Assembly (NCBI GenBank): GCA_963824475.1
Contig: CAWGPR010000005.1
Coordinates: 186,001-250,000 of the forward strand
Direction of reading: 5' to 3'
From: Roseiarcus sp963824475
GTDB taxonomy: Bacteria; Pseudomonadota; Alphaproteobacteria; Rhizobiales; Beijerinckiaceae
DNA length: 64,000 nucleotides
Made by a program: the position numbers and the translations under genes. Below, one piece after another: positions 1-9,176 of the stretch (position 1 is the stretch's first letter; every line of letters starts with the position of its first letter). Below the pieces are notes generated by a model. That model was not told the origin of the DNA, did no database searches, and saw nothing but the letters and a program-made list of their open reading frames with translations.

Positions 1-1
1 C

Positions 2-259
2 CTCGTCTGGATTCACGCGAGCTGGTGCCCGACCTGCAAGGCGCAGGCCCCCACTCTCGCCAAGATCGAGGCCGATCCCCAATACAAGGATCTGACGGTC
101 GTCCGCGTCGACTTCGATTCCCAGAAGGACGCGGTGAAGCGCTTTGGCGCACGCATGCAGAGCACGCTCATCACCTTCAAGGACGGTAAGGAGACCGGAC
201 GCTCGGTGGGCGAAACGGACCCCGCCGCGCTCACCGCGCTGGTCGCCAAGGCGATCTGA
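2..259 (+). CDS. Thioredoxin-fold protein, C-terminal part
   Basis: The reading frame is open from the window edge, so the N-terminus is missing; 85 residues remain. The redox motif WCPTCK lies about 10 residues into the fragment and is followed by a thioredoxin-like beta-alpha pattern ending in a TLITFKDG strand. The length and motif fit a periplasmic or membrane-linked thiol:disulfide oxidoreductase. The ccdA-type gene begins 9 bp downstream, which suggests that the two form a pair: CcdA carries reducing equivalents across the membrane and the thioredoxin-like protein uses them. The exact substrate cannot be told. Confidence 0.85.
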   Translation, partial: LVWIHASWCPTCKAQAPTLAKIEADPQYKDLTVVRVDFDSQKDAVKRFGARMQSTLITFKDGKETGRSVGETDPAALTALVAKAI

Positions 260-268
260 CGCGCCCCG

Positions 269-991
269 ATGTCGCTGGGAACGCTCGGGCTTGCGCTGCT
301 GGCGGGCCTGCTCTCCGTCCTTTCGCCCTGCGTGCTGCCGCTTGTGCCCATCGTGCTTGGCGCGGCGGCGGGCGAGGCGCGGGGCGGCCCGTTCGCGCTG
401 GCCGCGGGCCTCGCGCTCTCCTTCACCGCGATCGGCCTGTTCGTCGCGACTCTCGGCTTCGCCATCGGCCTCGACAGCGAGGCGTTCAGGACGGCCGCCG
501 CAATCCTCATGGCCGCCGTCGGCGTCCTGCTGGCGGCGCCGGCCTTGCAGACGCGGCTTGCGGCGGCCGGCGGCCCGGTGACGGCCTGGGCCGACGAGCG
601 CATCAACGCCCTCCCCTCACGCGGGCTCGCCGGACAGTTCGGCGTCGGCCTCCTGCTCGGCGCCGCATGGAGCCCATGCGTCGGCCCGACGCTCGGCGCG
701 GCCTCGGTGCTGGCGGCGCAGGGCTCGTCGCTCGCCCGCGTCACGCTGACCATGCTCGCGTTCGGGATCGGCGCCGCCGCGCCTTTGATCGCCCTCGGCC
801 TCGCCTCGCGGCAAGCCCTGATGCGCTGGCGCGGCCGCCTTCTCGTCGGAAGCAAGCGGGTCAAGACGGCCCTCGGGCTCCTCATGATCGCACTCGGGCT
901 CCTGATCGTGACCGGAGCGGACAGGACGCTCGAAACGGCGCTGCTCGACCGCTCGCCGCAATGGCTGACCGACCTCACGACGCGGTTCTGA
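269..991 (+). CDS. ccdA: CcdA/DsbD-type transmembrane thiol transporter
   Basis: A 240-residue polytopic membrane protein with about six hydrophobic segments. The two family signatures are present: SPCVLPLVP near residue 18 and SPCVGPTLG near residue 134, each with one of the cysteines that form the redox pair. Proteins of this family pass electrons from cytoplasmic thioredoxin to periplasmic acceptors for cytochrome c maturation or disulfide reduction. It lies directly behind a thioredoxin-fold gene, consistent with an electron relay. The gene symbol is by family; other DsbD-beta-like proteins look the same at this level. Confidence 0.85.
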   Translation: MSLGTLGLALLAGLLSVLSPCVLPLVPIVLGAAAGEARGGPFALAAGLALSFTAIGLFVATLGFAIGLDSEAFRTAAAILMAAVGVLLAAPALQTRLAAAGGPVTAWADERINALPSRGLAGQFGVGLLLGAAWSPCVGPTLGAASVLAAQGSSLARVTLTMLAFGIGAAAPLIALGLASRQALMRWRGRLLVGSKRVKTALGLLMIALGLLIVTGADRTLETALLDRSPQWLTDLTTRF

Positions 992-1129
992 CGAAGGCCG
1001 TCCCGTTTCCGCCATTTCGCTGCAATCGATCGACGAGCGCCCGAGCCTTGAGCGTCCCGGCGCGCTTGTCTCGCAGCGGGGCCCCTGCTAGGCAGGCGCC
1101 CAATTCCCGACTTCGCAAGGACGTCTTCA

Positions 1130-2785
1130 ATGGCCGCGCGCCAGTTCATCTATCACATGCGGGGGCTCGCCAAGACCTATCCGGGCGGCAAGAAGGTCCT
1201 CGACAACATCAACCTCTCCTTCTACCCGGACGCGAAAATCGGCGTGCTCGGCGTCAACGGCTCGGGCAAGTCGACGCTCATGCGCATCATGGCTGGGCTC
1301 GACACCGAGTTCGTCGGCGAGGGCTTCGTCGCCGAGGGCGCGAAGGTCGGCTACCTGCCGCAGGAGCCTGAGCTTGACTCCGCGCTCGACGTCAAGGGCA
1401 ACGCCATGCTCGGCGTGAAGGACAAGCAGGCGATCCTCGACCACTACAACGAACTGGCGATGAACTATTCCGACGAGACGGCGGATGAAATGACGCGCCT
1501 CCAGGATGAGATCGAGGCCAAGGGGTTGTGGGATCTCGAGAGCCAGGTCGAGCAAGCGATGGACGCGCTCGGCTGCCCCCCGGACGATTCCGACGTGGCC
1601 AAGCTCTCCGGCGGCGAAAAGCGCCGCGTCGCGCTCTGCCGCCTGTTGCTCGACAAGCCCGAGCTCCTGCTGCTCGACGAGCCGACCAACCATCTCGACG
1701 CCGAGACCGTCAACTGGCTCGAAGGCCACTTGCGCCAATATCCGGGCGCGATCCTCATCGTCACCCACGACCGCTATTTCCTCGACAACGTCACAGGCTG
1801 GATTCTCGAGCTCGATCGCGGCCGCGGCATTCCTTACGAAGGCAATTATTCGTCCTGGCTCAAGCAGAAGCAGAAGCGGCTCGAGCAGGAAGGCCGCGAG
1901 GACGCCGCCCGGCAGCGCGCGCTCGCCGAGGAAAGCGAGTGGATCGCCGCTTCGCCGAGAGCGCGTCAGGCGAAGTCCAAGGCGCGCATCGCCGCTTACG
2001 ACGAACTCGTCAGGAAGAGCAACGAGAAGGCGCCGACGACCGCGCAGATCGTCATTCCCGTCGCCGAGCGGCTCGGCCAGAACGTGGTCGACATCGAGAA
2101 CCTGTCGAAGGGCTATGGCGATCGGCTGCTCATCGACAAGCTCTCGTTTCGCCTGCCGCCCGGCGGCATCGTCGGCGTCATCGGCGCCAACGGCGCCGGC
2201 AAGACGACGCTCTTCCGCATGATCACCGGCCAGGAGAAACCGGATTCGGGCTCAATCAAGATCGGGGAATCCGTTCAGCTTGGCTATGTCGATCAGTCGC
2301 GCGACACGCTCGACGCCAAGAAGAACGTATGGGAGGAAATTTCCGGCGGCTACGATCTGCTTCAACTCGGCAAGCGCGAGGTCAACTCGCGCGCCTATGT
2401 CGGCGCCTTCAACTTCAAGGGGAGCGACCAGCAGAAGAAGGTCGGCCAGTTGTCCGGCGGCGAGCGCAACCGCGTCCATCTCGCCAAGATGCTGAAGAGC
2501 GGCGCCAACCTGCTCCTGCTCGACGAGCCGACCAACGACCTCGACGTCGACACGTTGCGGGCGCTGGAAGAGGCGCTGCTCGATTTCGCCGGCTCCGCCG
2601 TTATCATCAGCCACGACCGCTTCTTCCTCGACCGCGTCGCCACCCACATGCTGGCCTTCGAAGGCGACAGCCATGTCGAATGGTTCGAGGGCAACTTCGC
2701 CGACTATGAGGAAGATAAGAAGCGCCGCCTCGGCATCGACAGCGTCATCCCGCACCGGCTGAAGTATAAGAAATTCTCGAGGTGA
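1130..2785 (+). CDS. ettA: Energy-dependent translational throttle protein EttA
   Basis: An ABC-F protein of 551 residues, close to the 555 of E. coli EttA. Two ATP-binding cassettes are visible: Walker A GVNGSGKS near residue 41 with LSGGE and LLLLDEPTNHLD, then GANGAGKT near residue 350 with LSGGERNR and LLLLDEPTNDLD. A charged linker of about 80 residues separates them and there are no membrane segments. EttA binds the ribosomal E site and gates the first elongation steps according to ATP/ADP. The last ~200 bp are repeated at 6.5 kb, so this gene end is the junction of a genomic island. Confidence 0.95.
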   Translation: MAARQFIYHMRGLAKTYPGGKKVLDNINLSFYPDAKIGVLGVNGSGKSTLMRIMAGLDTEFVGEGFVAEGAKVGYLPQEPELDSALDVKGNAMLGVKDKQAILDHYNELAMNYSDETADEMTRLQDEIEAKGLWDLESQVEQAMDALGCPPDDSDVAKLSGGEKRRVALCRLLLDKPELLLLDEPTNHLDAETVNWLEGHLRQYPGAILIVTHDRYFLDNVTGWILELDRGRGIPYEGNYSSWLKQKQKRLEQEGREDAARQRALAEESEWIAASPRARQAKSKARIAAYDELVRKSNEKAPTTAQIVIPVAERLGQNVVDIENLSKGYGDRLLIDKLSFRLPPGGIVGVIGANGAGKTTLFRMITGQEKPDSGSIKIGESVQLGYVDQSRDTLDAKKNVWEEISGGYDLLQLGKREVNSRAYVGAFNFKGSDQQKKVGQLSGGERNRVHLAKMLKSGANLLLLDEPTNDLDVDTLRALEEALLDFAGSAVIISHDRFFLDRVATHMLAFEGDSHVEWFEGNFADYEEDKKRRLGIDSVIPHRLKYKKFSR

Positions 2786-2925
2786 AAAGCGCCGTCTCGG
2801 GCTGACCACTCCAATCGATCTTTCGGCAGAAGTCGCTCATGGCGCCTCTCGCGGCGCGAAAAGGAGGCTCACAAGCGTTCGAGCTTCCGCCCGGTAGAGG
2901 AAATCGCTTCAGTTTGCCCGTTCAT

Positions 2926-4101
2926 TCAACCCGCTCCTGCGGCTGCGCCTTCCGTCGTCTCTACCTCGTCGGCTTTCCGTAGAGACTTGTTCTTGTTGTC
3001 TATCCATTTGCGTCGCCCCTGAACTTCCTGACGGACGGCGTCAACGATGTGAGAGTCAGTCGTTTCGAAGCCAATCATTTGAATGGGCTGAGCGTTGTCG
3101 CCGTAAATGCTGGCCCCTGGACGGGGCAGGGAAAACGGTACTACGACGATGGCGCGTCTGCTGTTGGCGACATAGTAACAAAGCGGAAGGTCGCCCCATT
3201 CCGCTTCGACGACGCCAATGTCGATCGTGATATCCGACGAATGTTTGGCGGTATTTTTGACATGATCTATGATCAATTTCGATTGAGCCAATCCGATGTC
3301 TATTCGCACTTCCATCGTATCCTTTTTCTTTTTGTCATCCTTGATGGCAATCGCGTATTCCTTGAACCACAGCTCCATTTCTTTGTCATTTAAGCAAGTT
3401 AACGATATCAATCGATGGCCTGTCTTCATTGTATCTGCAAGCTTGGTCCAAATTACCTCGGGCAGCGCGAGACAGCCTGGGGCAGGCGTGTGAAGCATCA
3501 GACTAGTGTAATCCCCGTCTTGGGTCTCGTCTATCAGCCGTTCCGCCCGGGAAACGAAATCGGCGAAGGAAACGATGGTACTTTTTATGTCCAGAACGCT
3601 AACAAGCGTCACATAAACCCCAACGACAGAAATAACGCCAGTTATCAGGGCAAACCACCCTCCAGGGTTATTGGCCAGTCTTGCGAGCAAGCTCGTGCCC
3701 GTCTCTGACGCTGTCAACATCACAATCACGACTGAAACAAAAACGCAAACACCGAGCGCTGGCAAAAGTGTTCTACGTACTCGATAATCAGTAGTTGGTT
3801 GAAATACTTGGCTGTACTCGCGCTTCCAAACGATAAGGTGATAGACGACGATACTTATAATTGCAGTTGCCAAAATCAAAAGACCGTATGACCGCATGTC
3901 TGGTATGAAATTTGTTGTAAGCCGTCCTAAGACGCGTTTTAATTCCAGCGAATCAGCGTCTTCTCCTGGACTTGCCACCAACATCGATGGTATTATAGCA
4001 ATGACAACAATTGCGACGAGCCATAGCATTATCTGCCCAAGCAGCCGCGGCCAGGGGCTTCGGACCGATCCAGTGTTGTTGCTGTTGATCGCCCATCTCA
4101 T
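2926..4101 (-). CDS. Four-TM membrane protein of unknown function
   Basis: A 391-residue protein with hydrophobic segments near residues 25-45, 72-92, 105-128 and 147-170, followed by a soluble domain of about 220 residues and a short Ala/Gly-rich tail. I do not recognise a family. Its ATG overlaps the stop codon of the upstream MFS gene (ATGA), so it was probably translated together with that transporter. The base composition is less GC-rich than the flanking ettA, which fits acquired DNA. It lies inside the segment bounded by the two ettA 3' ends. Confidence 0.65.
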   Translation of the reverse strand: MRWAINSNNTGSVRSPWPRLLGQIMLWLVAIVVIAIIPSMLVASPGEDADSLELKRVLGRLTTNFIPDMRSYGLLILATAIISIVVYHLIVWKREYSQVFQPTTDYRVRRTLLPALGVCVFVSVVIVMLTASETGTSLLARLANNPGGWFALITGVISVVGVYVTLVSVLDIKSTIVSFADFVSRAERLIDETQDGDYTSLMLHTPAPGCLALPEVIWTKLADTMKTGHRLISLTCLNDKEMELWFKEYAIAIKDDKKKKDTMEVRIDIGLAQSKLIIDHVKNTAKHSSDITIDIGVVEAEWGDLPLCYYVANSRRAIVVVPFSLPRPGASIYGDNAQPIQMIGFETTDSHIVDAVRQEVQGRRKWIDNKNKSLRKADEVETTEGAAAGAG

Positions 4102-4340
4102 AATTGAACTTCCTCAAGCTCCCGTCCGTAGGTCTCGGGACCGATGAGGTATCCCACGATTGTGAGGAGCCAAAGCGCCGCTGTCGCCATGAACGGAATG
4201 GTCGGGCCCAGGGCCATGATGCCCCAGCCGACCAGGAACGGCGCCGCGATCGACATCACCCTTCCGCCCCCGACCATCACGCCGAAGGTCGTGCCGCGCA
4301 TGCTGGTGCGGAAGAATTCGCTGAGATAAGTGTCGCCTAG

Positions 4341-5200
4341 AGGCTGTTAGGAACCCGCGGCGAGTTTAGCGACGTTTTTGAGCATGATGCAGACGAAGGC
4401 GATGAGATGGAGGTCTGCCAGGGTTTGAGCACAGCGTTCGTAGTCTTTGACGAGTTTTCGGAAGCGGGTGGCCCACGCGAAGGATCGTTCGACGACCCAT
4501 CGTCTGGGCAGCAACACGAAACCGCGCTTGGCCTCCGGCAGTTTGATGACCTCGAGGGCAATGCCGCGTTCAGCGGCAGCGGCCGCTGGTTTCTCCCCGG
4601 TATAGCCCTGATCGACGAAAGCGATCTTCACGTTCTCTCCGGTCTCCGCTTGAACGGCCTTGGCGATACGGCCGACTTCGGCGCGATCATCCGCGTTGGC
4701 GGGCGTGACATGCAGAGCCAGAAGATGGCCAAGCGTGTCGACGGCCAAGTGGAGCTTCGATCCCTTCTTGCGTTTGGCGCCGTCATAAGCGGCGCGAGCG
4801 CCGCTCTCAGGGGTCGAGCGCAAGGTCCGGCTGTCGATGATGACGGCGGTTGGCTGCGCGCCTCGGCCCGCTGCAAGACGCAAGATGACGCGCAAGTCCT
4901 CAGCCAGAGTCTCGAAGCATCCCGCTTTCAGCCATCGCTGCGCCTGCTGGTAGACGATCTCCCATGGCGGCAGGTCATTCGGCATCCAGCGCCATGGGGC
5001 GCCCGTCTTCACGATATAGCGCATGCCGTTGAACACCTCGCGCAACGCGTGCGTGCGCTGCGCACTCTCCTCCGGCAAAAGCGTCAAATAAGGCGCGACA
5101 AGCGCCCATTCGCAATCGGAAACATCAGAGGGATAAGGCTTGCGGGACATCGACATCCCGCAACCCTCAGAATTTACAGTTAATCAGTTCCTAACAGCCT
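4341..5200 (-). mobile_element. IS5-family insertion sequence
   Basis: An 860 bp element with terminal inverted repeats AGGCTGTTAGGAAC (4341-4354) and GTTCCTAACAGCCT (5187-5200). The flanking tetranucleotide CTAG at 4337-4340 and 5201-5204 is the target duplication and fits the YTAR target known for IS5-family members. It carries one transposase gene and sits within an MFS gene. The intact duplication and open transposase frame suggest recent arrival. Confidence 0.93.
4347..5156 (-). CDS. IS5-family DDE transposase
   Basis: A 269-residue transposase. It begins with the IS5-type N-terminal domain (SDCEWALVAPYL, then MRYIVKTGAPWRWMP) and continues with a DDE-type core: IDSRTLRSTPESG carries the first Asp, AFVDQGYTG the second, and RRWVVERSFAWATRFRKL the catalytic Glu. 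The frame is complete, with no programmed frameshift needed. It catalyses cut-and-paste movement of the surrounding 860 bp element. Confidence 0.93.
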   Translation of the reverse strand: MSMSRKPYPSDVSDCEWALVAPYLTLLPEESAQRTHALREVFNGMRYIVKTGAPWRWMPNDLPPWEIVYQQAQRWLKAGCFETLAEDLRVILRLAAGRGAQPTAVIIDSRTLRSTPESGARAAYDGAKRKKGSKLHLAVDTLGHLLALHVTPANADDRAEVGRIAKAVQAETGENVKIAFVDQGYTGEKPAAAAAERGIALEVIKLPEAKRGFVLLPRRWVVERSFAWATRFRKLVKDYERCAQTLADLHLIAFVCIMLKNVAKLAAGS

Positions 5201-6502
5201 CTAGGCCCCACAGCCATCCCAGCATCCCGATCATCAATGCCCCGAAGACAACAAACATATCGAAGGAACTCGCCGTCGAAGCAACGAGCGTGCTGACAAT
5301 CATGATCAGCGCGCCCAGGATGCCAGCAGGCCGTCGACCGATCAGATCGGATAATCCCGTGCCGATATAGGAGAGAAAGAACTGCGCCACATAAAACAAC
5401 GCCGCATAGTAGATTGCGTCGGTCGCCGAAAGTTGAAACTTCTGCACCATGAACGCCGTTAGGAAGACCGTGATGCTCCAGTACCCGCAAGCGTTTGCGG
5501 TGTAGAGCAGCCAGCCGACGATGATGCGGCGCCCCGCCCCAGGTATGGACCAGATACTCGTGCTCGGGCGTAGTGCGCCCCGCTCTTTCGTGTGTTGTTC
5601 CAGCTGCGATTTGGCGATTTGGAATCGCACTGATTCATGAACTAAACGGCGCAAGCCGAATACCAGCAGCGCCGGCACAATCGCGAATATGAATGCGGCT
5701 TGCCAGCCGAAGCGGGGGACAATCACAAACGCCGCGAGGGCGGCGACGATGTAACCCACGGAATACAATGAGAACATGATTCCGCCGGTGCCGAGCGCGC
5801 GATGTTTAGCTGGCCACATCTCAGCCGTGTACGGAGCGCCGACCACGAGCTCCCCCGCGCCGCCAACGCCGGTTAGGAACCGCAGCGCAGTGAAAGCGAA
5901 GAGGTTTGTGGTTAGACCGCCGAGTGCAGTTGCGACGCCATAGACGATGATAGACCAACCCAACGCGTCTCGGCGCCCGATCCGATCCGCAAGAATGCCA
6001 AACACAAACGTTCCGATCGTATATCCAACCAAGAATATCGAGCTGATCAACCCAATTGTCGCAAGGGTTATATTCAAATCCTTTGCGATAATCGGGCCAA
6101 GAATCCCGAATATATTGACAGCGTAGGCGTCAAATCCGTAACCGATGGCAGCGGCAAGCGCTACCAGAAGAGCGTCACCGAAGGGAATCCTCAGATTGAC
6201 GTCCGTGACCCCACCGGTGACCGCCTGCGCGCGTATCGCCACTTCCGGCTGCCGGGTCATCTCGCCTTCCCCTCACCCTCACCACGACTGTGTACGCGAC
6301 GCCAGCGAGCGAACGATTCGGTTACTTGTAGCGGGGGTCAGTTGCGCGTTAAGCATGCCAGTCTCCATCAATGATCAAATTGAATCCCAACACCATCTTG
6401 CCTGCGCGCTCCCGCGTTCTCGGACTAACGAGGGGGATTAAGATACTCGGCAAAGCCCCGTCTGTGAGCGGGCTCACACTTTGAGCACAACCGCAGCCCG
6501 GT

Positions 6503-6703
6503 TTCGCCGGCTGCGCCGTCATCATCAGCCACGACCGCTTCTTCCTCGACCGCATCGCCACCCACATGCTGGCGTTCGAAGGCGACAGCCATGTCGAATG
6601 GTTCGAGGGCAACTTCGCCGACTATGAGGAAGACAAGAAACGCCGCCTCGGCATCGACAGCGTCATCCCGCACCGGCTGAAGTATAAGAAGTTTTCGCGA
6701 TAG
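6503..6703 (+). pseudogene. Duplicated 3' end of ettA (island junction)
   Basis: 66 codons plus stop that match the last 66 codons of ettA (2585-2785), with about 13 base differences over 202 bp and nearly all amino acids identical (from FAG.AVIISHDRFFLDR to LKYKKFSR). There is no start codon and no upstream ABC domains. The DNA between the two copies holds the MFS gene and its partner. The simplest reading is that an element inserted at the ettA 3' end and supplied its own copy of that end, leaving the other here. Confidence 0.9.
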
Positions 6704-6786
6704 CAGCGCCGCGTTTGGCGACTCGATCGGCATAGGCCCGAAATTCGGACAACGGATCGCGTCCTCGCGCTTTTCGCCCTGCGGGG

Positions 6787-7317
6787 CTACTCCGCGCTGT
6801 GCTGATCGCCCTTGCCAACACTCAGACGCCTCATCGCCTTCGCAAATTGCCCGCGCTCAGGCACGAGCATGCGTCCAAGGGCGATGAACTTGTGTTTCTG
6901 CGCGCCATCGAGGCTCGCGTACAAGGGCTTGGCCGCTTCGACGATCTTCTCGAGATTGGCTTGGCTCTGTTCGAGGCGCTCCGCCTTCGCCGTGTTGCGA
7001 TCCATCGGCGACAAGTTCGTGGCTTGCTCCTTCTGCAGGGCGAGCACGCGCGCGGTCTCGGCGTCCTTGACCGCAGATTCAAACGGGCCCCAATCCGTTT
7101 CCTGGTCAGCGGTCAGCCGAAGACTGGTCTTCATGCCCTTGAGCTGGTTGTCGATCCCCACCTCCGCCCAATGCTGCACTTGCTCGGCGTGCGTGGGCTG
7201 CTCGGCGGCTGTGGGCTGCTGGTCGCTCTGTGCGGCGGCGGTGGTGGTGAAACCGGAAGCGGAGAGGGCGGCCGCGGCGGTCGCGGCGGCAAGCCTCCTA
7301 AGGAGAGTGCGTTCCAT
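6787..7317 (-). CDS. Periplasmic LTXXQ-motif protein (Spy/CpxP-like)
   Basis: A 176-residue protein with an N-terminal signal peptide (RRLAAATAAAALSASGF, likely cut after ...TAAAQS). The mature part is helical and charged and contains LTADQETDWGPFE, the LTXXQ signature of the Spy/CpxP-related family. Such proteins are periplasmic chaperone-like or stress-sensing factors. Alphaproteobacterial members are common and mostly uncharacterised, so a specific role cannot be given. It stands alone; no two-component genes are adjacent. Confidence 0.75.
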   Translation of the reverse strand: MERTLLRRLAAATAAAALSASGFTTTAAAQSDQQPTAAEQPTHAEQVQHWAEVGIDNQLKGMKTSLRLTADQETDWGPFESAVKDAETARVLALQKEQATNLSPMDRNTAKAERLEQSQANLEKIVEAAKPLYASLDGAQKHKFIALGRMLVPERGQFAKAMRRLSVGKGDQHSAE

Positions 7318-7381
7318 ACCGACGCCTCCTATGGTTGGCGACCCAGTCTAGTCGGGTCAGGGCCGAATAGACAATCTCTCT

Positions 7382-7543
7382 CTATTCTGAGAGATCGCGG
7401 GTCGCGCTCGGCTGAAGGTTTGGCTGCCGAACGCGCTTGGCCCGGCGCCAGTCGAGATCGGCGCTCGAGTCCTCGCGTTCCCAATAGGCGCGCTCCTCAG
7501 CCTCGCTGGCGAAGGCGGCGGGAATCTTACGGGCCTTTTTCAT
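7382..7543 (-). pseudogene. CopG/BrnA-type antitoxin, truncated and orphan
   Basis: A 53-codon frame starting at an ATG (7543). Its first 43 residues (IPAAFASEAEERAYWEREDSS..LDW) match the opening of CopG-family antitoxins of BrnT/BrnA type, which usually continue with a ribbon-helix-helix DNA-binding segment. Here the frame stops (DLSE*) where that segment should start, and no BrnT-like toxin is visible on either side. It is most likely a decayed toxin-antitoxin locus; a short functional peptide cannot be excluded. Confidence 0.6.
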
Positions 7544-7752
7544 AAGCCAACCTTTCGCGCGCGCTCATGTCGCGCGTCCTTATACACCGGCCTTCTCGAC
7601 CCGCCGAACGCGCCCTCGACGGCGAGCCGGGAGCGTCCTAGAGTGGGCGGTTTAGAAACGTTCTAAATCAAAATCAGACCACCGGATGGCGAACGACGGC
7701 GGACGTCGGCCGCCGATCGCCACACCGGGAAAAGACGGTCGAAGGAGGAAAC

Positions 7753-8046
7753 ATGTGCCACCTTTTTGCAACTCAGTCCCCGGACGGCTACGCCTTCGAG
7801 ACGCGCTCGATCAGGCTCAACGGCCAGAGCACCAGCCTGCGCCTTGAAAAACTGTTTTGGGGCATCCTCGAAGACATAGCGGCGGACGAGGGGATGTCGG
7901 TGCCCCGTTTCATCTCGACATTGCATCAGGAGATCCTGCTCCTTCGCGGGGAAGTCCCCAATTTCACCTCTCACCTTCGCTGCATCTGCGTCATCGCTCG
8001 AACCTCGGCTGAGCGCGGCGGAAGAGCGCGCGCCGAGGCCGCCTGA
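7753..8046 (+). CDS. Ribbon-helix-helix domain protein
   Basis: A 97-residue protein with the RHH_4-type pattern: a short strand (ETRSIRLNGQSTSLRLEKLFWGILEDIAADEGMSV in outline) followed by ISTLHQEIL and a C-terminal strand/helix. Small proteins of this type are widespread in alphaproteobacteria and are thought to bind DNA as dimers; an aryl-sulfate-sulfotransferase association is sometimes annotated but not supported here. A good ribosome site (gaaggagg) precedes the ATG. No partner gene is evident. Confidence 0.72.
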   Translation: MCHLFATQSPDGYAFETRSIRLNGQSTSLRLEKLFWGILEDIAADEGMSVPRFISTLHQEILLLRGEVPNFTSHLRCICVIARTSAERGGRARAEAA

Positions 8047-8148
8047 AACGAGGCGAGCGCGTAGTAGGCCGATAACACCCGCGCGCTTCCGGCTCCGCTA
8101 GCTTTCTTGAGTCTCGCCGCCAAGCGGCGACGGAAAGCGTGACCAGAC

Positions 8149-8544
8149 GTGGCGAAAGCGATCCATACGATGATCCGCGTGCTGGACGAGGCGCGGTCGC
8201 TGGCTTTCTACAAAAAGGCTTTCGGACTCGACATCGCCGACCGGCTCGACTTCCCCGATTTCACCCTCGTCTATCTCTCGAATTCCGAGAGTCCTCATGA
8301 AGTCGAGCTGACGATCACCAAGGGCCGCGCCGAGCCTTACAATCTTGGCGACGGCTACGGCCATGTCGCCTTCGTGGTCGATGACCTCGACGCGGAGCAC
8401 CGCCGTTTCGAGGCCGAGGGCTTGAAGCCGCGCAAGATCGTCGAGTTCAACAAGGACGGCAAGCAGATCGCCCGTTTCTTCTTCGTCGAAGATCCGGACG
8501 GCTACAAGATTGAGGTGCTGCAGAAGTTCGGCCGCTACCGGTAG
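8149..8544 (+). CDS. gloA: Lactoylglutathione lyase (glyoxalase I)
   Basis: A 131-residue VOC-family protein; glyoxalase I of this type is about 130-135 residues. It carries the N-terminal HTMIRVLDEARSLAFYKKAFG, the metal/substrate loop ELTITKGRAEPYNLGDGYGHVAFVVDD with conserved Glu and His, and the C-terminal FVEDPDGYKIEVLQK with Glu. It converts the methylglyoxal-glutathione hemithioacetal to S-lactoylglutathione in the cytoplasm. The start is a GTG (8149) followed by AKAIHTMIRV. It is a stand-alone gene. Confidence 0.85.
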   Translation: MAKAIHTMIRVLDEARSLAFYKKAFGLDIADRLDFPDFTLVYLSNSESPHEVELTITKGRAEPYNLGDGYGHVAFVVDDLDAEHRRFEAEGLKPRKIVEFNKDGKQIARFFFVEDPDGYKIEVLQKFGRYR

Positions 8545-8588
8545 ACGGCCGCGCCAATCAATCTCTTAAAAGACGGGAGGAGACGCCC

Positions 8589-9134
8589 ATGACCCCAACC
8601 GATGCGACGCCCGCCAGGGGCGCCCTGTCCAGACGCGGATTCTTGCAACGATCGGCAAGCGGTTTCGCAGCCGCCATCGCCATCACTTCCACAGGCGCGC
8701 TCATCAACGCCTCGGAGGCGTGGGCCCTCGACGTCAAGGGCCTGAAGCCGGAGACGATGAAGACCCTGATCCTCGTCGCCCGCGACATCTACCCCCATGA
8801 CAAGGTTCCCGACCGCTATTATGCGATCGCGATGAAGGAGTACGACCAAAAGGCGACGGCGAATCCGCAAGTGAAGGCTGAGATCGAGGCGTTCGTCGCC
8901 GCGCTCGACGGGGCTGCCGGCGAGGGCGGCTATGTCGGCAAAAGTTGGGAAGCCGACCGGGTCGCGCTGCTCAAGAACCAGAGCGCGGATCCCATGTTCG
9001 AGACGATCCGCTCCGGCCTGATCGTATCGCTCTACAACCAGAAGGAGGTCTGGCCGATCTTCGGCTACGAGGGCGAGTCCTTCTCCAAGGGCGGATACAT
9101 CCACCGCGGCTTCGACGACATCACCTGGCTTTGA
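8589..9134 (+). CDS. Tat-exported gluconate 2-dehydrogenase subunit 3-like protein
   Basis: A 181-residue protein with a twin-arginine signal (SRRGFLQRSASGFAAAIAIT, near residues 15-34). The mature part (ARDIYPHDKVPDRYYAIAMK..., ending GGYIHRGFDDITWL) matches the small subunit family of FAD-dependent membrane gluconate/sugar/alcohol dehydrogenases. This subunit lacks its own flavin and escorts the large GMC subunit through the Tat pathway. The large subunit follows 42 bp downstream, giving a two-gene operon; a cytochrome c subunit is not adjacent. Confidence 0.85.
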   Translation: MTPTDATPARGALSRRGFLQRSASGFAAAIAITSTGALINASEAWALDVKGLKPETMKTLILVARDIYPHDKVPDRYYAIAMKEYDQKATANPQVKAEIEAFVAALDGAAGEGGYVGKSWEADRVALLKNQSADPMFETIRSGLIVSLYNQKEVWPIFGYEGESFSKGGYIHRGFDDITWL

Positions 9135-9176
9135 ACCGCGCGCGTGCGAAGCCAGAAATCAAGCGAGGAAACGGAC

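Larger units (their letters stand above)
4098..6260 (-). pseudogene. MFS transporter gene interrupted by an IS5-family element
   Basis: The N-terminal part (6260 to about 5201) encodes roughly ten transmembrane helices of a major facilitator permease, with the loop motif DRIGRR after helix 2. The C-terminal part (about 4340 to 4098) encodes the last two helices. The two parts are separated by an 860 bp IS flanked by CTAG on both sides. Removing the IS and one CTAG rejoins the frame as ...MLGWLWG-LGDTYLSEFF..., so the gene was intact before insertion. It resembles the aromatic-acid/sialate-type MFS subgroup, but the substrate is unknown. Confidence 0.88.
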
